Shown here: positions 54,691 through 63,374 of the stretch, piece after piece
Position numbering within the stretch: the first letter of the stretch is position 1
Layout of the letters: each line of letters begins with the position of its first letter
Source: Planctomycetota bacterium
GTDB taxonomy: Bacteria; Planctomycetota; Planctomycetia; Isosphaerales; Isosphaeraceae
Reading direction: 5' to 3'
DNA: 64,000 nt
NCBI GenBank assembly: GCA_021791715.1
Contig: JAJYWB010000003.1
Coordinates: forward strand, 1-64,000
Notes under the pieces: generated by a model
What the model was told of the DNA's origin: nothing
Databases searched by the model: none
The model's input: the letters and a program-made list of their open reading frames with translations, nothing else
Translations under genes and position numbers: made by a program

Positions 54691-56049
54691 ATGGCTTATA
54701 TCTTGAACACGGACGACGACGTCGCGTTGATGCTGAGGAGGATCGGCGCGGGGTCGATCGACGAGTTATTCGCGGCGGCGCCCGAATCGGTGCGGTTGAA
54801 GCGGCTTCTCGACGTACCTCCCGCGTTGGGGGAGCTCGAGCTGACGTCGCACGTAACGGCGATCGCGGCGAGGAACGTCGGCGCCGACTCTCGGGTCTGT
54901 TTTTTGGGGGGTGGGGCTTATGATCATTTCATCCCCGCGGTGGTCGATCAGTTGGCGGGGCGCGGCGAATTTTATACGGCGTACACGCCGTATCAGCCCG
55001 AGGCGAGCCAGGGGACGTTGCAGGCGATTTTCGAGTATCAAACGCTTGTCGCGCGGTTGACGGGGCTCGATGTATCGAATGCGAGTTTATATGACGGCGG
55101 ATCGGCGGTCGCCGAGGCGGCGTTGATGGCGCGAGGGGTGACGGGTCGATCGGGTCGGATCGTGGTCGCGGGATCGGCGCATCCTGAATCGATTCAGGTG
55201 TTGAAAACGTATCTGGCGAATCTTGAGACCGAGATTGTGGTCGTTCCGCAACGCGACGGGGCTGTGGAAGTGTCCGAGGTCGCGGGGGCGATCGATTCGA
55301 GGACGGCGGCGGTGATCGTTCAGCAGCCGAACTTTTTTGGGGTGATCGAGGACGTTTCGGCGATCGTGGCCGCGGCGCGGAAGGCGGGGGCGATCGCGGT
55401 GGTGAGCTTCGATCCGATCAGTTTGGGGTTGTTGCGTCGACCCGGGGATTACGGCGCCGACGTGGCGGTGGCCGAGGGGCAATGTTTGGGGAATCCGCTC
55501 GCATACGGCGGTCCATATTTGGGGATGATGGCGTGTCGCGAGTCTTATGTGCGGAAGATGCCGGGAAGGATTGTCGGTCAAACGGTCGATCATCACGGCA
55601 AGCGATGTTGGGTGTTGACGCTCCAAACGCGCGAGCAGCACATTCGACGTGAGAAGGCGACATCGAACATCTGTACGAATCAGGGTTTGTTGGCGCTTCG
55701 CGCTTCGATTTATTTGGCGACATTGGGGCCTCGCGGGCTTGCGCGGGTCGCGGAGCTTTCGACGCGGAAGGCTCATTACGCGGCCGAGCGGCTCGCGTCG
55801 GTTCCGGGGCTTTCGCTCGCTTTTGATCGGCCGTTTTTCAAGGAATTTGTGGTGAGGTGTTCGGTCGACGCGACTTCGGTTCTCGCCGAGGTGGGTCGAA
55901 GGGGATTTCACGGGGGGGTGGCGCTCAAGCGATTTTTCCCCGAGATGGAGGATTCGATTTTGATCGCGGTGACCGAGAAGCGGACGAGGGACGAGATCGA
56001 CGCGCTCGCGGTCGCTTACGACGAGTCGATCCGCGCGGTGCGTTCGTGA
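54691..56049 (+). CDS. gcvPA: Glycine dehydrogenase (decarboxylating) subunit 1
   Basis: 452 residues from the ATG at 54691 (GAGGAG lies 17-22 nt upstream, a long spacing). Motifs of the N-terminal half of P-protein: FLGGGAYDHFIPAVVDQL, FYTAYTPYQPEASQGTLQAIFEYQTLVARLTGLDVSNASLYDGGSAVAEAALMA, GDYGADVAVAEGQCLGNPLAYGGPYLG, TREQHIRREKATSNICTNQ. It forms the alpha subunit of the split P-protein that decarboxylates glycine; the PLP lysine is on the other subunit. A C-rich overlap with the next gene is absent; gcvPB follows after 84 nt. Confidence 0.97.
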   Translation: MAYILNTDDDVALMLRRIGAGSIDELFAAAPESVRLKRLLDVPPALGELELTSHVTAIAARNVGADSRVCFLGGGAYDHFIPAVVDQLAGRGEFYTAYTPYQPEASQGTLQAIFEYQTLVARLTGLDVSNASLYDGGSAVAEAALMARGVTGRSGRIVVAGSAHPESIQVLKTYLANLETEIVVVPQRDGAVEVSEVAGAIDSRTAAVIVQQPNFFGVIEDVSAIVAAARKAGAIAVVSFDPISLGLLRRPGDYGADVAVAEGQCLGNPLAYGGPYLGMMACRESYVRKMPGRIVGQTVDHHGKRCWVLTLQTREQHIRREKATSNICTNQGLLALRASIYLATLGPRGLARVAELSTRKAHYAAERLASVPGLSLAFDRPFFKEFVVRCSVDATSVLAEVGRRGFHGGVALKRFFPEMEDSILIAVTEKRTRDEIDALAVAYDESIRAVRS

Positions 56050-56133
56050 ACGATCTTCGCGAGAGCGGCGGATCGACCGATCGAATCAAAACAGGAATAT
56101 ATTTTTTCTGCACTGATGAATTCATGGTAACGA

Positions 56134-57612
56134 ATGATGAACGACAAGGCGCCTCGGTTATTGTTTGAGAAGAGTCGACCCGGACGTGGAACCGACGTGA
56201 TTCCGCGATCGGACGTCCCCGATCGTCCGCTCGATTCGTTGTTGCCGGCTTCGGAGCTGGCGTCGAATCTCGTTCCGCTTCCCGAGCTCGGCGAGCTCGA
56301 CGTGGTGCGGCATTACACGCGGCTTTCGCAACTTAACATGGCGATCGACTCGCATTTTTATCCGCTTGGATCGTGCACGATGAAGTACAACCCCAAGCGC
56401 AACGAGCGACTCGCTTCGCTTCCGGGGTTGGCTTCGGTTCATCCGTATCAGGACGAATCGACGCTCCAGGGGATTCTTGAGTTATTATATGATCTGCAAG
56501 GGATTTTGGGTGAGATCGCGGGGCTCGACGCGGTGAGTTTGCAGCCCGCGGCGGGGGCGCAGGGGGAGCTCGCGGCGTTGTTGACCGCGGCGGCTTATTT
56601 TCGCGATCGGGGCGAGAAGCGAACGAAGGTGTTGATTCCGGATAGCGCGCACGGGACGAATCCGGCGTCGGCGCATCTGGCGGGTTTCGACGCGGTGACG
56701 ATCAAGAGCGATTCTCGCGGGCTCGTCGACATGGCCGATTTTATGTCGAAACACGACGATCAAACCGCGGTGTTTATGATCACGAATCCGAACACGGTCG
56801 GGCGGTTCGACCCTCAGGTCGTGGAGATCGCGCGGGCGTTGCACGATCGAGGCTCGTTGTTATATCTTGACGGCGCGAATATGAACGCGATTTTGGGTGT
56901 GGTGCGTCCGGGCGATATGGGAGTCGACCTGATGCATTACAACCCGCACAAGACGTTTTCGGGGCCTCACGGCGGCGGCGGTCCGGGGGCGGGGCCGATC
57001 GCGGTGCGTGCTTCGCTCGCTCCTTATCTTCCGGCTCCGATCGTGGTCAAGCGGAGCGACGGGGTTTTCGCGCTCGATTACGACCGACCCAAGTCGATCG
57101 GTCGAACTCGGTCGTTTTTCGGCAACGTCGGCGTGTTGGTGCGGGCGTATTGTTACATTCGGGCGCAGGGTCCGGAGGGGTTAAGGCGGATCGCCGAGCA
57201 CGCGGTATTAAACGCCAATTACTTGTTGGCGCTTATTAAAGAAGAATATCCCGTTCCGTTCGGCGATCGTTGCATGCACGAGTTTGTGGCCTCGGCGCGG
57301 GGTCTGGCGCGGGATCGCGGGATTCGCGCTTTTGACATCGCGAAGGGGCTGATCGATCGCGGATTTCATCCGCCGACGGTTTATTTCCCGCTGATCGTTT
57401 CGGAGGCGTTGATGATTGAGCCGACCGAATGCGAGAGCAGGGAAACGCTTGAGGAGTTCGCCCGCGCGTTGCTTGAGATCGCCGCGGAAGATCCCGAGAA
57501 ACTTCATGAGGCGCCCGTGACGACTCCGGTGTGTCGGCCCGACGAGGTCGCCGCGGCCCGGTCGCCGATTTTGATTCATCCCGAGGCGAGCCGAGCGGGG
57601 ATCGAGCGTTGA
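56134..57612 (+). CDS. gcvPB: Glycine dehydrogenase (decarboxylating) subunit 2
   Basis: 492 residues. Motifs of the C-terminal half of P-protein: HYTRLSQLNMAIDSHFYPLGSCTMKYNPK, HPYQ, SLQPAAGAQGELAALL, IPDSAHGTNPASAHLAGF, YLDGANMNAILG, and LMHYNPHKTFSGPHGGGGPGAGP with the PLP lysine. C-terminal residues (HEFVASARG, HPPTVYFPLIVSEALMIEPTECES) are typical. Two successive ATGs (56134, 56137) are possible starts. Together with gcvPA it makes the PLP-dependent glycine decarboxylase. The split form is common in planctomycetes. Confidence 0.97.
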   Translation: MMNDKAPRLLFEKSRPGRGTDVIPRSDVPDRPLDSLLPASELASNLVPLPELGELDVVRHYTRLSQLNMAIDSHFYPLGSCTMKYNPKRNERLASLPGLASVHPYQDESTLQGILELLYDLQGILGEIAGLDAVSLQPAAGAQGELAALLTAAAYFRDRGEKRTKVLIPDSAHGTNPASAHLAGFDAVTIKSDSRGLVDMADFMSKHDDQTAVFMITNPNTVGRFDPQVVEIARALHDRGSLLYLDGANMNAILGVVRPGDMGVDLMHYNPHKTFSGPHGGGGPGAGPIAVRASLAPYLPAPIVVKRSDGVFALDYDRPKSIGRTRSFFGNVGVLVRAYCYIRAQGPEGLRRIAEHAVLNANYLLALIKEEYPVPFGDRCMHEFVASARGLARDRGIRAFDIAKGLIDRGFHPPTVYFPLIVSEALMIEPTECESRETLEEFARALLEIAAEDPEKLHEAPVTTPVCRPDEVAAARSPILIHPEASRAGIER

Positions 57613-57660
57613 ACGTGGGGGGGGACGATCGTTGGAACGGTTTCTTTGGAGGCCGAGTTT

Positions 57661-58428
57661 ATGGGTCGAACCGATCGGCGGACGAGGATTTGCGAGATTT
57701 TACCGCATCTCGTCGCCGACGGAGCGTTTCAGATGGCTCTCGACATGGAGTTGCTCGATCGGGCGTCGGATCGCGGCGATCGAGCTTTGATACGAACTTA
57801 TGAATGGTCAAAACCGACGCTGAGTCTTGGATATTTTCAAAAATATCACTTAATCAATAGAGAAGATATGATGTCCGACGACGAGATTGTGCGAAGACCG
57901 ACGGGGGGCGGGGCGATCCGTCACGATCGCGATCTGACTTTCGCGGTGATCGCGCCCGCGAGCGATTCTCGTTCGACGCGGCCGGTCGAATTTTACGGCG
58001 CGGTGCACGGGGCGATCGCGGCGTTGTTGCGTGAGGAGGGGGTTGAAGCGAGTTTACGCGGGACGATCGATTCGACGTCCGGGGGATCGAAGCCGTTTCT
58101 CTGTTTTCGCGATTGCGACGCGAGCGACGTTGTGGTCGCGGGGGTGAAGGTTGTCGGCGGGGCGCAACGGCGGGCGAAGGATGCGACGCTGCTTCATGGA
58201 TCGATTCGATTGCGCGGAGTCGAGGTTGATCGCGATCTCGCGGGGCTCGCCGACGTATCCGGGGCGAGCGATTCGGCCGATTTCTGGGGGAGTCGGGTAC
58301 GCGCGCGGCTTTCCGAATTATTGGGGTGGGAGCGATGCGAAATCGAGTTCGGCGAGGATATTGAGGTTGGAGCTCGATTGCGCGCCGAGCGGGTGTTCGC
58401 GACCGATCGTTGGACGCGGATGCGTTAG
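57661..58428 (+). CDS. Lipoate-protein ligase/octanoyltransferase family protein (LplA/LipM-like)
   Basis: 255 residues from the ATG at 57661; GGAGG 8 nt upstream decides this start over a TTG at 57646. The biotin/lipoate ligase fold is shown by GAFQMALDMELLDRA, RTYEWSKPTLSLGYFQ, VRRPTGGGAIRHDRDLTFAVI (the RRxTGGGA(V/I)xHD motif), DVVVAGVKVVGGAQRRAKDATLLHGSI with the catalytic lysine (VKVVGGAQ). It would attach lipoate or octanoate to GcvH, which is encoded three genes upstream. The C-terminal accessory domain of full LplA is missing, which favours a LipM/LplA-core type enzyme. Substrate (free lipoate or octanoyl-ACP) cannot be decided. Confidence 0.88.
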   Translation: MGRTDRRTRICEILPHLVADGAFQMALDMELLDRASDRGDRALIRTYEWSKPTLSLGYFQKYHLINREDMMSDDEIVRRPTGGGAIRHDRDLTFAVIAPASDSRSTRPVEFYGAVHGAIAALLREEGVEASLRGTIDSTSGGSKPFLCFRDCDASDVVVAGVKVVGGAQRRAKDATLLHGSIRLRGVEVDRDLAGLADVSGASDSADFWGSRVRARLSELLGWERCEIEFGEDIEVGARLRAERVFATDRWTRMR

Positions 58429-58922
58429 TTCGAGTTTCACGCGATCGGCGGTTGGATCAGGGTTGGGCGAAATCAAGATCTCATGAGCGTATGGGTATGA
58501 GCGTTGGATATTTGTTAAGAATGGCGTGATTCAGGGGTGAATCGAGGTTTTCGATGACGATTGTTGCGAGCGATGCGTCGGCGAGGGGTTCGGTTCGATT
58601 TGGGATTCTTGAAACGGAGAAAAACGGCTTATCGCGTGGTGGGATTGCGACCGAATGGAGAGTAAGGGGTTCCGCGGTCGTCGCGGGGCGGGTTCGATCA
58701 ATATCGTGTGAAGATCGCTCAAATTTTATTGAGAGCCTCTGTTGCATCTCGACTTCACCGATTATGATGAATTTGTACCTCGCGATTACGGTTTCGGATC
58801 TCACACCATTATAAGTATCGGCGCCTTTTCATTCGATATCGACGTCGAAGCGGGGCGACGTTTGGATCGGGTTTCGTTTCGGTCTTGATTCTCGGCGGAC
58901 AATCGAACCTGGGACGTGAATC
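58429..58922. other. Intergenic region before the FHA gene
   Basis: About 490 bp. No gene, hairpin or repeat stood out. It should contain the terminator of the gcv operon and the promoter of the FHA gene, neither of which I could define. Confidence 0.35.
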
Positions 58923-59942
58923 ATGAAAGTGCAATTGATCGTTGTTCAAGGCAAACCCGAAGGGAAGGTAATTCCGCTGACGGGTCCGACGTTTCGGATC
59001 GGTCGCGCCCCGGAATGCCATCTCAAGCCCAATAGCGACGAGATCAGTCGCAATCACGCCGAGTTCACGATTTCCGATAGCGGCGTCGTGTTGCGTGATA
59101 TGGGGAGTCGGAACGGGACGGTCGTCAACGGCAAGTCTCTGACCGAACCGATCGCACTGAAGAACGGCGACTTGATTCAAATCGCCAAATTGACGTTCGC
59201 GGTGATCATACAGGGTCTTCCGGGCGAGGCGACGGTGAAGCCCGCGGCGCCCGGAGCGTCTCCCGCGGTCGCGGCCTCGGCGCAGCAGGCGGCGGCTTCG
59301 CTCGACGACGTCAGCCACGCCGAGATCGAATCTTGGCTGGTGACCGATCCGACGGGGCAAACGCCCGAGCGTGCATCGGGGGTTTACGGCGGCGATACGA
59401 TAACAATCGGCGCGTACAAATCGGGTGAAGCGGCGAAGGTCGCCGGGGCCGATCCCGCGGCGGTCGCGGCGCCTCCCGTCTCGGCGAAACCCGCGGCGCC
59501 TCCCGTCTCGGCGAAACCCGCCGCGGTCGCTGCGCCTCCCGTCGCCGCTCCCGCGGTACCTGCGGCTCCTGTGGCGGCGCCGATCGCGGCCGCGGCGAAA
59601 CCCACCCTCGCGCCTGTCTCCAAGCCGGCGGCGGCGGTTCAAACGCAAAGCCTTTATCAAGACGCGGTCGATTCCGCGGTCGACAATATGGAGCACCTCC
59701 CCGAGGGAGTCGGCGACGGCGACGAGGGGGAAGGCGGCGAAGACGGCGAGAACGAAGACGAAGAAACCGTCGACGATGTTCCGCAAGACATGATGGACGA
59801 AAACAACCCGTTTTTCGTCGCCAAGAAGAAGGCTCAAGAGGAACAGGTCGCCAAGAAGCCCGCTTATGTCGACAGCAGCGACGCGGCGAGCGATATTCTT
59901 AAGAAGATGCTCGATCAACGTCGAGCCGCGCGTTCATCATAA
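58923..59942 (+). CDS. FHA-domain protein with Ala/Pro linker and acidic tail
   Basis: 339 residues. The forkhead-associated domain occupies about 1-97: RIGRAPECHLKPNSDEISRNHAEFTISDSGVVLRDMGSRNGTVVNG, with the phosphothreonine-binding GR, SxxH and NG elements all present. A long Ala/Pro/Val linker (about 105-235) includes a short duplicated segment (APPVSAKPA twice). Next comes a strongly acidic stretch (EGVGDGDEGEGGEDGENEDEE) and a basic, helical C-terminus (ILKKMLDQRRAARSS). It should bind a phosphothreonine peptide, for example a target of Hanks-type kinases such as the one at 22742-24040, though no direct link is shown. Confidence 0.9.
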   Translation: MKVQLIVVQGKPEGKVIPLTGPTFRIGRAPECHLKPNSDEISRNHAEFTISDSGVVLRDMGSRNGTVVNGKSLTEPIALKNGDLIQIAKLTFAVIIQGLPGEATVKPAAPGASPAVAASAQQAAASLDDVSHAEIESWLVTDPTGQTPERASGVYGGDTITIGAYKSGEAAKVAGADPAAVAAPPVSAKPAAPPVSAKPAAVAAPPVAAPAVPAAPVAAPIAAAAKPTLAPVSKPAAAVQTQSLYQDAVDSAVDNMEHLPEGVGDGDEGEGGEDGENEDEETVDDVPQDMMDENNPFFVAKKKAQEEQVAKKPAYVDSSDAASDILKKMLDQRRAARSS

Positions 59943-60091
59943 AACGGCGTCATTGGTGTTTACCGGTTGCATTCCCCCCCGTTCGAATACCGACTCGATC
60001 GTTCGCGGAAGCCGGCGTGAAGCGAAGATATGTGGATCACTACGAATTCCTTAATTTAATAAATTTAATAATATTTTAATAGGATGATGTT

Positions 60092-61093
60092 TTGAAAGAA
60101 TTGATCGATCCCGGCCTTTCCAATTCTTCTCCGCCGGCCTCCGTTTCCGCGCTGATTGAACGCCTTGAAACCGAGATTGTCGGTCAGCGCGGGTTATTGA
60201 CGAAGCTGGTGATCGCGTTGATCGCCGGGGGGCATGTTTTGGTCGAGGGGGTTCCGGGGCTCGCGAAGACGAGGGCGGTGCGTGCGCTCGCTCGAGCGCT
60301 TGATTTGCCGTTTCGGCGTATCCAGTTCACCCCCGATCTGCTTCCCGCGGATCTAACTGGGACGCAAATATACCTTCCCGCGACGGGAACGTTCGAGGCT
60401 CGCCCCGGTCCGATTGTTACAAGCATCCTCCTCGCCGATGAGATCAATCGAGCGCCGGCGAAGGTTCAAAGCGCGTTATTGGAGGCGATGCAGGAAGGAC
60501 AAGTGACGATCGGCGACGTTTCGATCACCCTTCCCGATCCTTTCTGGGTGATGGCTACGCAGAATCCGATCGAGCACGAAGGTACTTACCCGCTTCCCGA
60601 AGCTCAGCTTGATCGCTTTTTGCTCAAGCTGAACGTCGGCTATCCCGACCGCGCCGCCGAACTCGAGATGCTCGATATGCCGACGGTCGTCGACGGAGAA
60701 CGAAGTCGAGGGAGCGACGACAAACCTCCGATCTTCGACGCCTCCGCGATCGCCTCGCTTCGGTCTGAGGCTTCACGGATTCATGTCGCGTCGTCGATCC
60801 GGGAATACATCGTCGATCTCGTCCGAGCGACGCGTCACCCGGCTCAATTCGGGCTCGATCTGGCGGTGATGATCGAATTGGGCGCGGGACCTCGCGCTTC
60901 GATCGCGCTCTTAAAGGTCGCACGCGCCCACGCGCTCGTCTCGGGGCGTGAACACGTCGTCCCGCACGACGTGAAATCGCTGGCGCGCGACGTCCTCAGG
61001 CATCGCGTTCTCCCCAGTTACGAGGCCGACGCCGCGGGTCTCGACGTCGAATCGATCTTGGATCAAATTCTTAATCATATACCTGTTCCTTAA
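60092..61093 (+). CDS. MoxR-family AAA+ ATPase
   Basis: 333 residues with a TTG start at 60092: AGGATGAT lies just before, and an ATG nearby is out of frame and stops at once. Walker A is GVPGLAKT (53-60), Walker B LLADEINRAPAKVQSALLEAMQE, sensor 1 WVMATQNPIEHEGTYPLPEAQLDRF, and the C-terminal lid FGLDLAVMIELGAGPRASIALLKVARAHALVSGREHVVPHDVKSLA. MoxR ATPases act as chaperones for vWA-domain partners. The usual neighbours (DUF58, BatA/B vWA proteins) are not adjacent here. Confidence 0.94.
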   Translation: MKELIDPGLSNSSPPASVSALIERLETEIVGQRGLLTKLVIALIAGGHVLVEGVPGLAKTRAVRALARALDLPFRRIQFTPDLLPADLTGTQIYLPATGTFEARPGPIVTSILLADEINRAPAKVQSALLEAMQEGQVTIGDVSITLPDPFWVMATQNPIEHEGTYPLPEAQLDRFLLKLNVGYPDRAAELEMLDMPTVVDGERSRGSDDKPPIFDASAIASLRSEASRIHVASSIREYIVDLVRATRHPAQFGLDLAVMIELGAGPRASIALLKVARAHALVSGREHVVPHDVKSLARDVLRHRVLPSYEADAAGLDVESILDQILNHIPVP

Positions 61094-61186
61094 TGGTATT
61101 TTACGTCTTCGCCGCGGCGCTTCCGTTTCGCCGTTCCGCGCGAGATAATTGGATCAAGCACCTGAAATCATCGGAGCGATCGTTTT

Positions 61187-62389
61187 ATGAAGTCGGCAGA
61201 CGTTTCTTCATCGACTCGCGTCGTCGTTTTCGTTCCATATCTGACGGGGGGGCTCTTGGCTCTCGCGGCGCTCGTTTGGGCGATCGCCCGGGATCATAAT
61301 CGCCCAAGCGATCAAGGCGCGGCCGGCGCGTCGACTTTATCGGCTTTATCGGCTTTATCGGCTTTATCGGCGAAAGATGAAGTCCCCAAAGCGATCAAGG
61401 CGATCGAGCCTCCCAAGTTGCCGACGGCGCGTGATCATGCCGGCATGGTTTGGATTCCCGGCGGGACGTTTGTGATGGGGAGCGACGAGCTCGATTCCAA
61501 GCCCGACGAGCGTCCCGCTCATCTCGTGCGGATCGACCCGTTCTGGCTAGATGAAACCGAGGTGACGAACGCGCAATTTCGACGTTTTGTCGAGGCGACG
61601 GGTTATCGAACGATCGCCGAGCGCAAGCCCGATTGGGAGGAGTTGAAGAAGCAGCTTCCGCCGGGAACGCTGCAACCTCCCGCCTCGACGCTCGTTCCCG
61701 GATCGCTCGTTTTCGAACCGACGGATCACCCCGTTCCGCTCGATAATCACGCAAGGTGGTGGGCGTGGGTGGCGGGCGCCGATTGGAAGCACCCGACGGG
61801 TCCTTCGAGCACGATCGAGGGGAAGGACGATCATCCCGTCGTCCAGGTCGCTTGGGTCGACGCAGTCGCTTATGCGCAATGGGCGGGCAAGCGTTTACCC
61901 ACCGAGGCCGAATGGGAGTTCGCGGCCCGCGGCGGCGATCCCAATCAAAAATATGTATGGGGAAATGATGATATCTCGGACGATCATCCCCAGGCGAACG
62001 TTTGGCAGGGGGCTTTTCCTTACCGTAACGACGCCCGCGACGGCTTTTCGGGAACGTCGCCGGTTCGATCGTTCAAGCCGAACGCGTTCGGGCTTTACGA
62101 CATGGCGGGAAACGTTTGGGAGCACTGCTCCGATTGGTATCGGCACGATACTTATCTGAGACGTGCGCGGGGTAAGTTGGTCGAGAATCCGACGGGGCCC
62201 GAAGACAGCTTCGACCCCGAGGAACCGTTCGCGGCCAAACGGGTGGTTCGCGGCGGGTCGTTTTTGTGCAACGGCTGCTACTGCGCCGGCTACCGGCCGA
62301 CGGCTCGCATGAAGACTCCCCCCGACACGGGTCATTCGCACACGGGGTTCCGCTGCGCTCTGTCGTCGGGGGTTCATTGGAAGAAGTGA
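61187..62389 (+). CDS. Formylglycine-generating enzyme-family protein (SUMF1), membrane anchored
   Basis: 400 residues. An N-terminal membrane segment (VVVFVPYLTGGLLALAALVWAIA) is followed by a short Ser/Ala/Leu run encoded by four 9-bp CTTTATCGG repeats. The FGE fold covers about 85-395: MVWIPGGTFVMGSDE, FWLDETEVTNAQFRRFVEATGY, PVVQVAWVDAVAYAQWAGKRLPTEAEWEFAARGG, NAFGLYDMAGNVWEHCSDWY, and RVVRGGSFLCNGCYCAGYRPTAR. In the last, C361 and C366 have the spacing of the two copper-binding catalytic cysteines of true FGE. It may convert sulfatase cysteines to formylglycine; planctomycetes have many sulfatases. No sulfatase gene lies in the window. Confidence 0.88.
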   Translation: MKSADVSSSTRVVVFVPYLTGGLLALAALVWAIARDHNRPSDQGAAGASTLSALSALSALSAKDEVPKAIKAIEPPKLPTARDHAGMVWIPGGTFVMGSDELDSKPDERPAHLVRIDPFWLDETEVTNAQFRRFVEATGYRTIAERKPDWEELKKQLPPGTLQPPASTLVPGSLVFEPTDHPVPLDNHARWWAWVAGADWKHPTGPSSTIEGKDDHPVVQVAWVDAVAYAQWAGKRLPTEAEWEFAARGGDPNQKYVWGNDDISDDHPQANVWQGAFPYRNDARDGFSGTSPVRSFKPNAFGLYDMAGNVWEHCSDWYRHDTYLRRARGKLVENPTGPEDSFDPEEPFAAKRVVRGGSFLCNGCYCAGYRPTARMKTPPDTGHSHTGFRCALSSGVHWKK

Positions 62390-62443
62390 ATCGTAAAACT
62401 ATATGATGACGAACGACAATAATGTACATTCATATGTGTTTTA

Positions 62444-63322
62444 TCAAAAGTAAAGATAATCATCTTGGCTGATTGCTTTGTCAAGGTTTTCGTCGACGGA
62501 GGGGAATTCGGTTTTCTCGGCCGATTTCGCGTCCGACCGGCGGTGATTTGGAGACCGGGAGGGGACGAGGATCAAGATTTTTTCGACGATCTTACACGCC
62601 GCGATCGCGAACGAGACGATCCCGAAGATCGAGCCCGCGACCGTGAAGAGCGGGTGAACTCGACGAATCCGCGCGACCTCGGCGAGCGATACGAGACCGA
62701 CGATCAACAATAGGAAAAGAAATATAATAATAATGATGGAGAAGAAATGGATATGCGTGATTACGAGATTGCGGGGGGCGACGATCGCTTCGTCGTCGAG
62801 GTTCACGGGGGGCCAAGCGTCGAGTTCGCGTGCGCGATCGGCTTCAATTCCAACCCATACGTCGATCTTGAAGACGATCGAGGTCGCGATCGCGAAGAAT
62901 TCGACGATGAACCAAGGCGCCAAGGCGATCACGCAAACGAGCGTCTCGTCCGAGAATTCGTCGACGATCGGTCGACCGCGCGCGCCCGCGGGGATTGGAA
63001 AGAATCGATTGGTTATGATGTTGTGAAGAATCATGAACAATACCGTCGCGACGCCGATTCTCGCAAGGGCGCTTGCGAGATAAAAGAGGAAGCAAACGCG
63101 AGCTCTCGGTCGGTTTGGATCTTTTCGGAGAAGCCAATACGCGGTTTTGAGCCGATCGAGGCCGAACTTGACGCAGAACACCGCGACGCCAGGGAACGGG
63201 CGCCCCGAAGAATCGGCGACGAGAAGCCCGAGAGCCGCGAAAACAAGCCACGAAGCCGCGGCGAGGAATCTTTGTTCAAACGAAGGACTCGCTTCGCGGG
63301 CGTCAATATCGTCGGAAATCAT
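62444..63322 (-). CDS. Multi-pass membrane protein, unknown, paralogue of the next gene
   Basis: 292 residues. About six hydrophobic segments: FLAAASWLVFAALGLLVA, CFLFYLASALARIGVATVLFMIL, LVCVIALAPWFIVEFFAIATSIVF, FFSIIIIIFLFLLLIVGLVSLA, LFTVAGSIFGIVSFAIAAC. The C-terminus is polar. Residue patterns 'f.ikvWVGieADRAR...aWPP' recur in the neighbouring gene (NVKIWVGSVADRARKNSVWPP), showing that the two are paralogues. I do not recognise a family and see no catalytic motif. It is convergent with the FGE gene; the two stops are 54 nt apart. Confidence 0.7.
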   Translation of the reverse strand: MISDDIDAREASPSFEQRFLAAASWLVFAALGLLVADSSGRPFPGVAVFCVKFGLDRLKTAYWLLRKDPNRPRARVCFLFYLASALARIGVATVLFMILHNIITNRFFPIPAGARGRPIVDEFSDETLVCVIALAPWFIVEFFAIATSIVFKIDVWVGIEADRARELDAWPPVNLDDEAIVAPRNLVITHIHFFSIIIIIFLFLLLIVGLVSLAEVARIRRVHPLFTVAGSIFGIVSFAIAACKIVEKILILVPSRSPNHRRSDAKSAEKTEFPSVDENLDKAISQDDYLYF

Positions 63323-63374
63323 GGTGAAATGCTCTATTTAGTTATGTTAATGTCAAAGAAAAACGATCTTTTTA

